DNA of 40,525 bases, from assembly GCA_036564195.1 (NCBI GenBank), contig DATCLA010000163.1, positions 1-40,525 on the forward strand, given 5' to 3'. Of this stretch, positions 1-7,648 are shown piece after piece; the first letter of the stretch is position 1, and the number at the start of each line of letters is the position of its first letter. The notes below the pieces were generated by a model. It was not told the origin of the DNA. It saw only the letters and a program-made list of their open reading frames with translations, and did not search any database. A program made the translations under genes and the position numbers. The stretch comes from DATCLA01 sp036564195 (GTDB lineage: Bacteria > Bacillota > UBA4882 > UBA8346).

Positions 1-116
1 GTAATCAGATAGGGAATACCCCCTTCTTTCAAGATTGCATTAGTATATTCCACCTCCAGATATGCCTCATCAGGCGATTGACGGTGCCGGCATGCAATTC
101 CTATTAAAGGTTTCAT
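1..116 (-). CDS. Peptidase C26 family protein, N-terminal part (gamma-glutamyl-GABA hydrolase-like)
   Basis: Partial gene that runs off the left edge; 38 codons are visible. The translation starts MKPLIGIACRH and continues with YLEVEYTNAILKEGGIPYLI. This matches the usual start of class-I glutamine-amidotransferase-like hydrolases of the PuuD/C26 family (MKPLIGIT..., then Y..Y..AI..AGG.P.L.P). The catalytic Cys, His and Glu would lie outside the window. The ATG at 116 is preceded by GTGGAGG at a normal distance, which supports this start. A gamma-glutamyl-GABA hydrolase is the most likely role, but related hydrolases share this N-terminus. Confidence 0.72.
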   Translation of the reverse strand, partial: MKPLIGIACRHRQSPDEAYLEVEYTNAILKEGGIPYLI

Positions 117-221
117 TATTCAAAGCCTCCACGCAATCTTCCTACATGGTTTTTTATTACATTATTAGTATATTTCGCCATATTTTTAAAATATCCTATC
201 AAATATGAAACGGTTCTATTA

Positions 222-327
222 TTAATTAAAGGATTTCTTAATTACCTTTAATAAAATTAAAACACAATATATAGTATCTAAACAAATTATACTATCAATA
301 TATTGTGTTAAACAGAATTTCCCTCGA
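222..327. repeat. Fold-back repeat, copy 1; also a likely terminator
   Basis: An imperfect palindrome. AACACAATATATAGTAT (261-277) pairs with 289-309 across an 11-nt loop, with a four-base bulge (TTGA on the minus strand). On the minus strand the stem is followed by a T-rich run, so it could terminate the ABC operon that ends at 346. A second copy at 14585-14698 shares the bulged stem and the flanking AATTACCTT(T)AATAAA, so this is a dispersed element, not a simple terminator. The outer limits given are approximate. The rest of 117-345 is AT-rich and holds nothing else I recognise. Confidence 0.6.
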
Positions 328-345
328 TCTTCTCATCAATAGATT

Positions 346-1311
346 TCAACGATATAATCTCTTAATAACTTCTTCAATCGGAGCCTCTTGAACTAATAAA
401 TCCGAAATGGTACTGGACTTATTTACTAAGGCGATGAACTTATTCAATTCACACATAGAAAGGTTAAGTTCCAGTTCGGCTTGATAATCCGAGATTCGTT
501 TTGTAATTTTAATCCCCGGAAGGTTCAAAGCGGGGAGCGGTCGGACCGTCGTGACGGAAATAATCTTCTTTTCCCCCAAATAGCTGCGTAAAGTCTGAAT
601 GGAATTATCAAAGACGATCTCCCCATGATTGACCACAATGACCCGTTGTGCCAGATGCTCAATATCACTGAGGTCATGAGTGGTTAAGATAAAAGTCACC
701 CCGTTCTGGTTCATCTCTAAAATAAACTCTCTAATCTTATCCTTGGCAATGACATCAAGACCGATGGTGGGCTCATCTAAAAAGACGATCTCCGGTTTGT
801 GAAGCATGGCCATGATAAACTCGCACTTCATTCGCTCGCCGAGGGAGAGCTGTCTGGTAGGTTTCTTAATCAACTCCTCTACCCCCAGAAGTGCTACCAT
901 CTCATTCATAGTCTGCTTAAAACTTCGCTCCGGTATCGCGTAGATCGCCTTGTTCAGATAAAAAGCATCAACCGGAGGAATATCCCAAAGCAACTGCGAT
1001 TTCTGTCCAAAGACCGCTCCAATCCTGGCGACATACTTTTTCCGGTCTTTCCAGGGAGTATAGCCCATAATGTTGACCTTTCCCGAAGAGGGGTGCAGAA
1101 TACCGGTTAAGATCTTCAATGTAGTGGACTTACCGGCACCGTTTGGACCGAGAAACCCCACGAGCTCACCTTGGGCAATACTAAAAGAGATCCCTTTCAG
1201 GGCATGAATATAAATGGGTTTCCGCACAAACAGGCTTTTCACAGCTTCTCTAAAAGTATTACCCCGTTGATATGACTTATAGACCTTTGTCAGATTCTCT
1301 ACTGTAATCAT
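346..1311 (-). CDS. ABC-2 type exporter, ATP-binding subunit
   Basis: A 321-aa ABC ATPase that would power the two permeases encoded just upstream. Walker A is GPNGAGKS (55-62), a Q-loop follows at about 103, the signature is LSLGER (155-160), Walker B is IVFLDE (175-180), and a switch His follows in ILTTHD. The signature is LSLGE rather than LSGGQ, and a 40-residue N-terminal extension precedes the core. Both fit the COG4586 ATPases that pair with ABC-2 permeases of COG3694 and COG4587. The C-terminal 80 residues are a non-catalytic extension. It lies 4 nt after the permease gene and is the last gene of a three-gene operon. The substrate cannot be told from sequence; some members of this group export drugs or viologens. 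Confidence 0.93.
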   Translation of the reverse strand: MITVENLTKVYKSYQRGNTFREAVKSLFVRKPIYIHALKGISFSIAQGELVGFLGPNGAGKSTTLKILTGILHPSSGKVNIMGYTPWKDRKKYVARIGAVFGQKSQLLWDIPPVDAFYLNKAIYAIPERSFKQTMNEMVALLGVEELIKKPTRQLSLGERMKCEFIMAMLHKPEIVFLDEPTIGLDVIAKDKIREFILEMNQNGVTFILTTHDLSDIEHLAQRVIVVNHGEIVFDNSIQTLRSYLGEKKIISVTTVRPLPALNLPGIKITKRISDYQAELELNLSMCELNKFIALVNKSSTISDLLVQEAPIEEVIKRLYR

Positions 1312-1315
1312 TACC

Positions 1316-2098
1316 TTATCCCCCTGCGCTAGTGTATCTGCTTAACATCCAATGCCAAAACCAGAGGCTAAATAGGAGAAAAACGATACTGACGGTAACT
1401 GCACCTAAGGTCCCAGCTGATGGTCTTCCCAGTAAAGCCCCGGCCGGCACAGAGCCGAGGATAGCAATGGGAATGATTATAGTTATCACAGTTTGCAAAG
1501 TCCTGGAGAAAATTGCCGTCGGATACCTGCCGAAATTGACCAGGGATTCAAAAATGTCATAGACCCGGAAATTACCAATCCAGACAATACCCAAGCCTGC
1601 TAAGATCAAAGCAAAGCCGAATAAAGTAACCAGTGACACGACGAATAACGCTAAAAACTGTAAACATTCCCCAAAACCCGGTGTAGGAATACGGCTAACC
1701 GATAAAGAGAAGAGCGCTATTCCGCCCCACAGCTTACCTAGATCTTCCGAATCAAGGCCGGTAACAATCGCCAAGAAGAGTGTTGACTTGGGTTTGATCA
1801 GAAGCAAGTCAAAAGTTCCGTCTTGCACCCGCTGTATGGTGTTCCAGACAATCCCGAAGAAAAAAGGGAAGGCGATCCCCTTGGCCAAAAGGAAAACTCC
1901 TTGGATTAACAATGCTTCATACATGGTCCACCCGGGAAAGGAAGCGCCGTTATGGTATACCAGGAACGTAATCAGCGGGGCACCCATTTCTACCAGTAAC
2001 ATAATGATCATACTCATGAAAAAGTCCCCCCGGTAGGCCATCCTTGAGGCCCAAGCGGTTTTTATCCCGGCAAGATACAGAAGAACATTGGCTATCAT
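1316..2098 (-). CDS. ABC-2 type permease subunit (COG3694-like)
   Basis: A 260-aa integral membrane protein with about six hydrophobic segments and no ATPase motifs. It resembles the DUF990/COG3694 permeases that form a heterodimer with a COG4587 partner. The phrase MAYRGDFFMSMI near the N-terminus and the loop RVQDGTFDLLLIKP (about residues 90-103) are typical of the group. Its ATG overlaps the stop of the upstream permease gene (ATGA), and the ATPase gene follows 4 nt after its stop, so the three are probably translated together. The substrate is unknown. Confidence 0.88.
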   Translation of the reverse strand: MIANVLLYLAGIKTAWASRMAYRGDFFMSMIIMLLVEMGAPLITFLVYHNGASFPGWTMYEALLIQGVFLLAKGIAFPFFFGIVWNTIQRVQDGTFDLLLIKPKSTLFLAIVTGLDSEDLGKLWGGIALFSLSVSRIPTPGFGECLQFLALFVVSLVTLFGFALILAGLGIVWIGNFRVYDIFESLVNFGRYPTAIFSRTLQTVITIIIPIAILGSVPAGALLGRPSAGTLGAVTVSIVFLLFSLWFWHWMLSRYTSAGG

Positions 2099-2940
2099 GC
2101 CCCCACCCCCGTAAACCGCTTGATCCCGAAATACCAGAGGACTTTGTAAACTCCGAACATCACCAGGATAGCTATACCCTGCAATCCGACTACCTCCGGA
2201 ATGGGCAGTTTAACTCCGGCCAATTCATAACTGCCAATGAGCACTCGGGTCGGAACATAAGTAATAAACTGAAAGGGTAGGAAGAATAAGACCTTTTGCA
2301 TGACTTCAGGGAAAAAAGTCAGCGGGATGAAGGCCCCGGCCGACAGATCCCGTGCTACCAGAAAGGCCCTTCTGATTCCTTCGGTTTTTGTGAGCCAAAA
2401 AGCGGTAATCCCAATGCAGTAGTTGGTTAGAAACATCAGTAAAAAGCTGAAGAGAATGGAGAGCGCCGTCCAACCCGGCGCCGTGGGGATTAATTTAATC
2501 TTAAATACAAAATGGAAGATGAGGAAAATCGGAACCAGCTCTACCCAAAGTGCCAAGATCCGATGGCCAATCTTCTGGCCCAAGGCAAAAAGACCATAAG
2601 AAAACGGGCGGAGCCTGTAAGTAAGAAATCTACCGGTCCGGATCAACATCTGTAGATCCCAATCTGTTGAATCAAAGGTCAAATAGTTGATCACTGCCGA
2701 AATCCCATAATAAGTCAGCATTTGTTCCAGGGTCAAGCCGTTCAAAGTAGGTCTAGTAGAATAAACTGCCTGCCAAATGACGGCTTGAGTTAAAAAAAAG
2801 ACCGGACTGACAAAGATGGAGACCGCCATATGGCTCCGGTATGCGGTCCATTCTTTGTAGGTAACCACGGCGGTTACTTTGAGTACCTCCATAGAGTGGT
2901 TAAACTCTGTCAGTGTCTTTACTAGATTAATCAAACTCAT
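2095..2940 (-). CDS. ABC-2 type permease subunit (COG4587-like)
   Basis: A 281-aa membrane protein with about six membrane segments and a cytoplasmic N-terminus of about 30 residues ending YKEWTAYRSHM. The loop DWDLQMLIRTGRFLTYRLRP (about 92-111) is the counterpart of the permease loop in the partner protein and is characteristic of these ABC-2 pairs. It is the first gene of the operon. TAGGAGTTGA sits just before the ATG. The 5' side is a long non-coding, hairpin-rich stretch (2948-3180), so the operon may be controlled by its leader. Confidence 0.88.
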   Translation of the reverse strand: MSLINLVKTLTEFNHSMEVLKVTAVVTYKEWTAYRSHMAVSIFVSPVFFLTQAVIWQAVYSTRPTLNGLTLEQMLTYYGISAVINYLTFDSTDWDLQMLIRTGRFLTYRLRPFSYGLFALGQKIGHRILALWVELVPIFLIFHFVFKIKLIPTAPGWTALSILFSFLLMFLTNYCIGITAFWLTKTEGIRRAFLVARDLSAGAFIPLTFFPEVMQKVLFFLPFQFITYVPTRVLIGSYELAGVKLPIPEVVGLQGIAILVMFGVYKVLWYFGIKRFTGVGA

Positions 2941-2947
2941 TCAACTC

Positions 2948-3180
2948 CTATTGCTGCGCGCGTACGGAACCTTGACCTAACAACAGACTGGAGCAAGTGA
3001 TTGCTCGGAAACGGTGAGCGTCTCCGGAAGCGGTTCTGACTGGCCTATGAAACCTTGGGCAAAACCTGCCATTTATCACCAAGCAATAACCGGATCTCAG
3101 ATCTTTCGACCCCGGGTCACTCTTTTCAGAGTAATCGTCCAATGAGCCCGACCGGGTGTTTTAGCTTACCGACCGGTTAA
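2948..3180 (-). other. Hairpin-rich non-coding stretch upstream of the ABC operon
   Basis: About 230 nt with several short perfect stems on the minus strand. Examples are ACTCT-GAAA-AGAGT, GAGCAA-TCAC-TTGCTC, and ACCGG paired with CCGGT near 3160-3180. A 64-codon reading frame crosses it, but its composition (rich in Arg, Ser, Cys, no hydrophobic pattern) does not look like a protein. I could not match it to a known riboswitch, RNase P RNA, tmRNA or SRP RNA. It may be a leader RNA for the ABC operon that starts at 2940, or an independent RNA. Confidence 0.35.
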
Positions 3181-3193
3181 AATTCAAACGTAT

Positions 3194-3237
3194 GTTCATT
3201 AACCAAAATTATACCATAATTGGTTAAATCAAACATG
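3194..3237. promoter_or_regulatory. AT-rich inverted repeat
   Basis: An imperfect inverted repeat centred on 3212-3217. ATGTTCATTAACCA on the left pairs with TGGTTAAATCAAACAT on the right, with AATTAT/ATAATT inside. It lies between the 3' end of pnuC and the structured stretch before the ABC operon. It could be an operator or a weak terminator; no T-run distinguishes the two. Confidence 0.35.
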
Positions 3238-3319
3238 ACCTAAAATTCCCATCCCACCAAAAGACCAACCTCATTGTAGAAAAACTTCTATTGTCACTTG
3301 ATTCATTTGCCGGAACGCC

Positions 3320-3979
3320 TCATTGTTTTTTCATACAGTTCCTCCAGTCAACCCAGCCTTTAATAGCGATCCCGAGCAGAATTAGATAGAGCAGGGATAA
3401 AAATTTGACCCCTTTCACAAAATATAGCCCGGTTCCAATCAGGTCAACAATGATCCAGTAAATCCAGCTCTCCAAATATTTACGTGCCATTAAAAACATG
3501 GCTGTAAAACTCATTACGGTAGTTAAGGCATCAAGAAACGGAAACGAAGCTGGTTCGGTAAATATTGCCGGGACGATCAGATGGAGACGGCTGACTACCA
3601 TACTCAATAAAACAGCTAAAACAAGTGTCCCAGCACCCCAGGCCAACCGAAGTCCAGGTGTACTAAGACAGATCTTTTCCTGGGATGTCTGGCCGACCTG
3701 ACCTGAATCACGTTTCCAGTACCACCAACCATAAACACTGGCACCAAGGTAATAGAGTTGTTCCAAAGCATCTGAATAGAGCCGAATTTGATAGAAAAGA
3801 AATAAATAAAGGATCACCGAAATAATTCCCACCGGCCAGGTTAACATCTGCCGACGGGCGATTAACCAAACTGACCATAAATAAAATATAGTGCCGAGAA
3901 ATTCGATATAGCTCATATGATAACCAATGATGGTGAAGGCAACCGTGTTAACATCAAAAAATTTAAGCGCGACGTCCAT
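3320..3979 (-). CDS. pnuC: Nicotinamide riboside transporter PnuC
   Basis: A 219-aa membrane protein with about seven membrane segments that takes up nicotinamide riboside by facilitated diffusion, trapped by phosphorylation inside. The segment LYSDALEQLYYLGASVYGWW carries the usual PnuC pattern of aromatic residues and the GWxxW signature. I place the start at the ATG at 3979 (MDVALKFFDV), which follows GGGAGGAG at good spacing. A longer open frame reaches 4099 but would overlap nadR by 137 nt and would make an atypical N-terminus. With this start the overlap with nadR is 17 nt. The pairing with a NadR kinase gene makes the substrate assignment firm. Confidence 0.92.
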   Translation of the reverse strand: MDVALKFFDVNTVAFTIIGYHMSYIEFLGTIFYLWSVWLIARRQMLTWPVGIISVILYLFLFYQIRLYSDALEQLYYLGASVYGWWYWKRDSGQVGQTSQEKICLSTPGLRLAWGAGTLVLAVLLSMVVSRLHLIVPAIFTEPASFPFLDALTTVMSFTAMFLMARKYLESWIYWIIVDLIGTGLYFVKGVKFLSLLYLILLGIAIKGWVDWRNCMKKQ

Positions 3980-5027
3980 CGGACTCCTCCCTAAAACAGC
4001 TATTATATAGAGAGATAACATGGGCAATGGGGTTAATAAATTTTTGATATTGGGAAATAATCTTTTTAACCGATTGCACCCGCCTTTCCAGGGTTCCACT
4101 TAACACAAAGTAAGGTATTTTTCTTAATGCCAAGTCGGCAATAATCCGCTTTTGAAATTCGGTGCGGTTGGTTTCACCGGAACGATCCCAGGTATCATCA
4201 TAGGGAATATCAATATCGCACAGAAAAACGAGGTCGTAACGGGAAGAGGCTTGTGAGGCAAGTGCAGCCAATTCAGTGTCGACCCGGCCATGATAATACT
4301 GTGCAAAAATTGCGGTAGTGAGACTGTTAGTGTCGGTAAAAAGAAACCGATCTGCCTGATAAAGAAGCCTTTCTTCAAGCTCAAGATGGGTTTGAGCGAT
4401 TATTAGCAGTTGCTTTGCACTTAATCTGCGATTTTTCTGATGTTGTTCCCAATACTCCCGGCCATATTCAGGCATCCAAACTGTCTGAAATTCTTCCGCC
4501 ATCCGTTTGGCAAGCGTGGTTTTACCTGAAGAAGGAGCGCCTAAAAAGACCACATTCACAATGAGATCCCGGTAAACAACCGGGTTAAGGTATTTCCGAT
4601 ATAAATAAGGCTGTTGCCGGATTTGGGTAGCCGAGACCGGGATAATTTTGCGCTCCGGATCAACTAAACGGTTCTCTGCATGTAAGGCCCGGCTCATGTG
4701 CTCACCGTAAAACTCACTGGAATAGAAAGCAGTAACATTTGTTATGCCCAAAGTATCTATAATATAACGTTCGTGTTGTTCTTTGATTGCCGCACTGGCC
4801 CCCACCTCGGTGGGTCCATTCCACGCTTCGATTACCCGGACTTGCGGATAGAGTTTGCGAATCCAGCCAGCTCTGACATTAAGCGGGATGTGGGTAACAT
4901 CAGGAGCATCGTAAATAATCACGATTACTTCATCCATTTCCTGTAAGGCAGTTTCGATTACATACTGGTGCCCTTGGTGGAATGGAGCGTATTTCCCTAA
5001 TGTCAGACCGATCTTTTTATTAGGCAT
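3963..5027 (-). CDS. nadR: NadR: NMN adenylyltransferase / ribosylnicotinamide kinase
   Basis: A two-domain NAD salvage enzyme of 354 aa. The N-terminal nucleotidyltransferase domain has the GKYAPFHQGH motif (11-20, the HxGH site). A later SATQIRQQP segment is the counterpart of the second (ISxTxIR) motif. The C-terminal kinase domain starts near 163, with P-loop GAPSSGKT. Together they turn nicotinamide riboside into NMN and then NAD. No N-terminal helix-turn-helix is present, so unlike the enterobacterial NadR it should not be a repressor. The last codons overlap the ribosome binding site and start of pnuC, so the two are probably translationally coupled. A TATAAT lies on the minus strand at 5142-5147, with no clear -35. 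Confidence 0.94.
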   Translation of the reverse strand: MPNKKIGLTLGKYAPFHQGHQYVIETALQEMDEVIVIIYDAPDVTHIPLNVRAGWIRKLYPQVRVIEAWNGPTEVGASAAIKEQHERYIIDTLGITNVTAFYSSEFYGEHMSRALHAENRLVDPERKIIPVSATQIRQQPYLYRKYLNPVVYRDLIVNVVFLGAPSSGKTTLAKRMAEEFQTVWMPEYGREYWEQHQKNRRLSAKQLLIIAQTHLELEERLLYQADRFLFTDTNSLTTAIFAQYYHGRVDTELAALASQASSRYDLVFLCDIDIPYDDTWDRSGETNRTEFQKRIIADLALRKIPYFVLSGTLERRVQSVKKIISQYQKFINPIAHVISLYNSCFREESDGRRA

Positions 5028-5295
5028 TCACAGCACCTTTCATGATTGGACAATTGTCTTCCTTTAGATGTTATTTCTGTTTATTTGATTTTTTTCCTTT
5101 CTTAGGAAATATTTGTTACATTACAATAAGGAAATGGAGGTATTATAGTTTGTGACATTGAAAGAGCGTTAAAAAAGCACATTCGGCCATCAACAACAAA
5201 TTTACCGAGACAATGAACCTGCCTTCGTCCCTTTCTGTCTCACCATAAATTTAAGGTTTTAAAATAGAAGTCCCTGAGGGGCGGGTGAATCTGCT

Positions 5296-5545
5296 TCTTT
5301 AAACCCGCTTCGGATGGAGGATGGACTGCGAAGCCGACTTCAGACCGGTAAGCCCGCACGAATGCAGGCGATGATGGAGCGGTAGCGGGCAGAGAATTAA
5401 GCGAACCATAGCTGGCTAGTGACCTTGAATACTCTTTTCGCAGGTACACAGCATAAAAGAAGGCTATGCGATAGTCGAAAGCTGCTTGAATCCGCTCTTC
5501 CGAGTCGCATAGCCTTTGGTTTAGGTCGATGTTCCTGAGATGAAA
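5296..5545. repeat. Toxin-cassette repeat, copy A (long form)
   Basis: About 250 bp related to copy B (6963-7192), with a 3' part shared by copy C (8431-8516). Shared landmarks are a GAATTAAGCGAACCA block (5393-5407) and a hairpin with stem AAGGCTATGCGA (5460-5471) / TCGCATAGCCTT (5505-5516). The stem here has G-C where copies B and C have A-T, a compensating change that supports a conserved hairpin. A 143-codon open frame covers this copy on the minus strand, but it is closed in copy B, so I treat the element as non-coding. It lies at the distal end of the third toxin cassette. Confidence 0.7.
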
Positions 5546-5603
5546 TAGCCTTACTGTAAGGCCCATTCTTCTGTTTTTAGTCTTTATGTTTAAAAGACTT
5601 TCC

Positions 5604-5804
5604 TTAATACACTTTGACAGCTTCGTAAATTTTGTTAAATAAAGTTTCCTGTTTAGACGAAAAGTCTGCATATTGTGTTATTGTGCCGGAACTCATTAGT
5701 TACTCTAGTACTCCCTTTAAGTCTGCGATATTTTGGGCATTTAAAATATTTTCTTTAGTTGTGGAGAAAAATTTTACAGTATCTTGTTTGCCGATTTTTG
5801 TCAA
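5604..5804 (-). pseudogene. Small unknown gene with an in-frame stop
   Basis: A TTG start at 5804 overlaps the stop of the preceding small gene (TTGA). The frame reads MTKIGKQDTVKFFS...LKGVLE, then a TAA at 5700-5702, then continues in the same frame ...SSGTITQYADFSSKQETL...KVY to a stop at 5604. Both halves have protein-like composition, so this looks like one gene of about 66 codons broken by a nonsense mutation. I do not recognise a family. The second half has its own ATG and could be translated alone. Its position among displaced toxin cassettes suggests a former toxin or immunity gene, but that is a guess. Confidence 0.4.
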
Positions 5805-5989
5805 TTTGCCTTTTCATTAACTATCCTGCTCGCATAATCTTTACATTTCTCTATCAATTCATCAGGATCAGTACCAATACGTTCAACGCTTCTACCGGCT
5901 GGATCTTTTCCAATAACTTTGTAAACTCCTGCAGAGACCTCATCAACTGTAAAGTTCCAACCAGGAAGTTCTTTAAATTGGAGTGCCAT
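5801..5989 (-). CDS. Small hypothetical protein in the toxin island
   Basis: A 62-aa soluble protein beginning MALQFKELPGWNFTVDEVSAG, with a beta-strand-like first half and a helical, charged end (DELIEKCKDYASRIVNEKAN). The start at 5989 is chosen because AAAGGGAGACAG precedes it; a longer frame to 6028 has no such site. The GWxF...V..G.Y.V.G.D..GR pattern looks like a small conserved domain, but I cannot name a function. It lies at the far end of the third Rhs cassette, where small immunity-type genes are common. Confidence 0.55.
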   Translation of the reverse strand: MALQFKELPGWNFTVDEVSAGVYKVIGKDPAGRSVERIGTDPDELIEKCKDYASRIVNEKAN

Positions 5990-6089
5990 AGTTCTGTCTC
6001 CCTTTCTGTATTTTGTATATAATTCCACATTTTAAAAGTATCTTTATAAGAATTTTCTATTTTTCGGACCTAAATAACCATAATTTTCA

Positions 6090-6385
6090 GGTTAAAACTT
6101 TTAGGGTCTCCCAAGTTCCTAATGTTTCCCTCCATACATGCCATGTTATTAGATCCCGACAAACCTTCCGGAACCTTGCCTTTACTGGTTTTTTGTGTTG
6201 GCTTCCATAACTGGTGTTAGCCAACTGCCGACACTCCTTGACATGCTCTCTCGGAGTTTGCTAATACAAGTTATGTCGAACGTTCCCAGATTGAATAGGC
6301 TTCAAAGGAAAGACCGAAATATTTTTTCAAAAGTGCAATCGGCCACAATAAGTTATTTACTTAGAAGAAGGACCCTCAACTACGT
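6090..6385 (-). other. Unexplained non-coding stretch, possible retroelement relic
   Basis: No gene is visible. On the minus strand, the part at about 6110-6200 translates as ...WHVWRETLGTWETLKVL, which reminds me of readthrough sequence before group II intron reverse transcriptases. A 7-bp stem (GTTGGCT...AGCCAAC) lies near 6195-6225. There is no domain V, no reverse transcriptase frame and no GTGYG 5' end, so at most a fragment remains. Confidence 0.2.
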
Positions 6386-6568
6386 TTAATTATATTTAAA
6401 TTCAGGAACTATTTCGTAATCCATCCCCACTTCATCAAGTTTATCTTTAATCTTCTTAATATCTATCGCCTTTCCTTCAAAAATCAATGCTCTATCATTT
6501 TTCAATAGGTTTCGTACATCTAAATAGCTCATACCTGTTATACTTGAAACCACACGTATTTGTTTCAA
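6386..6568 (-). CDS. Small protein resembling the ribosomal L7/L12 C-terminal domain
   Basis: A 60-aa frame starting at TTG: VVSSITGMSYLDVRNLLK, then a charged helix (IDIKKIKDKLDEVGMDYEIV). The order of a V..IT.....DV..LL segment, a K-rich helix and a final V/I strand is the pattern of the L7/L12 C-terminal fold, which is also used by small non-ribosomal proteins. The frame stays open upstream to about 6612 (...DDTKDYRIFTKKAQFKD...) without an ATG or good ribosome binding site. It may therefore be the end of a longer displaced gene. It follows the Rhs core fragment, where an immunity gene would sit. Function unknown. Confidence 0.5.
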   Translation of the reverse strand: MKQIRVVSSITGMSYLDVRNLLKNDRALIFEGKAIDIKKIKDKLDEVGMDYEIVPEFKYN

Positions 6569-6621
6569 ATCTTTAAATTGTGCTTTTTTTGTAAAAATGC
6601 GGTAATCTTTTGTATCATCAG

Positions 6622-6931
6622 TTGGCCGGCAGTTTCTTCACTTTCCCCCAGGCATCATATAAGGCCACCCAGAGCACTTTGCCGGTTTCGTCAAGCAGTC
6701 TGGTCGGGCAACTATTAGGGTCGTTGGCATAATAATATATTCGCTCCGCTTGCGCCTTATCCTTGTCTAATAAGGCTTGTTCCACCATGGCCAGGGATTT
6801 GAAACTGCCGGGGTAGTAGACCCACTCCCGCCACCTGGTGCAGACTGGTTCTCCATCCGCATCTGTGCTGCCATTCGACTCAAATTAGAGCTCTCCCAGC
6901 AAAGCATCGCCGTTCCAACGGGTCATAACAC
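6622..6931 (-). pseudogene. Displaced Rhs core fragment
   Basis: About 310 bp clearly homologous to 9661-10020 of the intact rhs gene. It encodes the stretch from the PLGRR-like region through YYYANDPNSCPTRLLDETGKVLWVALYDAWGKVKKLPAN, then a stop. Compared with the intact gene it lacks 50 bp between two CGTCCCA direct repeats (9951-9957 and 10001-10007), a frame-breaking deletion of the slipped-repeat type. No start codon or toxin tip is attached. It marks the place where an older 3' end of rhs was displaced by a new toxin cassette or duplicated. Confidence 0.85.
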
Positions 6932-6962
6932 TAGACAATCTATTTCCTGTCCTCTTGAACTA

Positions 6963-7192
6963 CTTCTTCGGGTGGGCCGGGGTGAGCTTCGAAACCAACT
7001 TCAGGCCGGCAAGGCCTCACGGATGAAGGCTAGGACGGACCTTTCCGGGCGGTGAATTAAGCGAACCAGCATGTTCCCGGACTAGTCACCCTCACGCTGG
7101 CGACATAAAAAGAGGCTATACGGTGACCGAAAGCTTCTTTGACATCACTTTCCGGCGTCGTATAGCCTTGCTTATGTTGGCGATCTCAACAT
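6963..7192. repeat. Toxin-cassette repeat, copy B (long form)
   Basis: Aligns with copy A over its length. It shares CTTCAGGCCGG, the block GAATTAAGCGAACCA (7054-7068), a CTAGT motif, and the hairpin AGGCTATACG (7113-7122) / CGTATAGCCT (7159-7168). On the minus strand it follows the orphan-tip cassette. Both strands carry many stops, so it is not coding. Confidence 0.72.
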
Positions 7193-7371
7193 TAAAACAG
7201 GTTTAGACATAGTAGAATATCATGTACGATTTCACTGTCGTTTTCATCGAAAGAAAGCGTTTTGCAACTTTCATTGTAGGCGACTGAGCCTCCGCGCTTT
7301 TTTAATAAGTCAAGTAAAATTAAGTATTCTAGTTGTGTTTCAACTTCTTCTCTTTTTATTGTTATCCTCAA
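7192..7371 (-). CDS. Small hypothetical protein (59 codons, TTG start)
   Basis: An open frame reading MRITIKREEVETQLEYLILLD..., then RGGSVAYNESCKTLSFDEND and ...IVHDILLCLNLF. The composition is protein-like, with a regular helix-strand pattern. The only start I can find is TTG at 7371, just after AGGGA and after an in-frame TAG, so it may be a remnant with its start altered. It lies directly after the 70-aa candidate immunity gene and ends at the edge of repeat copy B. A second immunity-type protein of the orphan cassette is the likeliest identity, by position only. Confidence 0.42.
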   Translation of the reverse strand: MRITIKREEVETQLEYLILLDLLKKRGGSVAYNESCKTLSFDENDSEIVHDILLCLNLF

Positions 7372-7432
7372 TCCCTAGTTTTCGTTGAGAAGTAGTTATT
7401 AAATTTAGTCAATGAAACTCAGTCTTTGCATC

Positions 7433-7645
7433 CTATCCAAAGAAATACATAAGATCATCAATTAAATCCATATCTTCTTTAGAAATTTGATTTGACTGTT
7501 TTAAAATATCATCAATAACTCCTCTAACAGGAGGCATGTACTGTTTGTTACTTAAAACACTTAATAGCCTATTCTTTTTCTCACAATTGTTTATATATTT
7601 TTCCACAAGCTCTTTTAATTTTAAATATGCCTTGTCTTTATCCAT
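7433..7645 (-). CDS. Candidate immunity protein of the orphan Rhs tip
   Basis: A 70-aa acidic, helical protein (MDKDKAYLKLKELVEKYINN... to ...ISKEDMDLIDDLMYFFG). It starts 3 nt after the stop of the orphan toxin tip, with a GGAG-type ribosome binding site (CCGGAGTAAGCGATG). Small acidic helical proteins in this place are typical immunity proteins of polymorphic toxins. I recognise no family, so the role rests on position, size and charge. Confidence 0.55.
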   Translation of the reverse strand: MDKDKAYLKLKELVEKYINNCEKKNRLLSVLSNKQYMPPVRGVIDDILKQSNQISKEDMDLIDDLMYFFG

Positions 7646-7648
7646 CGC

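Noticed and set aside
3038..3054. SAM-I (S-box)-like sequence on the plus strand
   Set aside because: Only the GACTGGCC-TATGAAACC part matches. The P1 and P4 sequences are absent and no plus-strand gene follows.
2948..3142. 64-codon minus-strand frame before the ABC operon
   Set aside because: Rich in Arg, Ser and Cys, no structural pattern, and lies across hairpins; treated as non-coding.
2948..3180. RNase P RNA, tmRNA or SRP RNA
   Set aside because: None of the conserved core motifs of these RNAs is present, and the SRP helix-8 pattern fails in the loop despite a CCGGAAG string.
5240..5671. 143-codon minus-strand frame
   Set aside because: It covers repeat copy A; the same stretch is closed by stops in copy B, so the frame is fortuitous.
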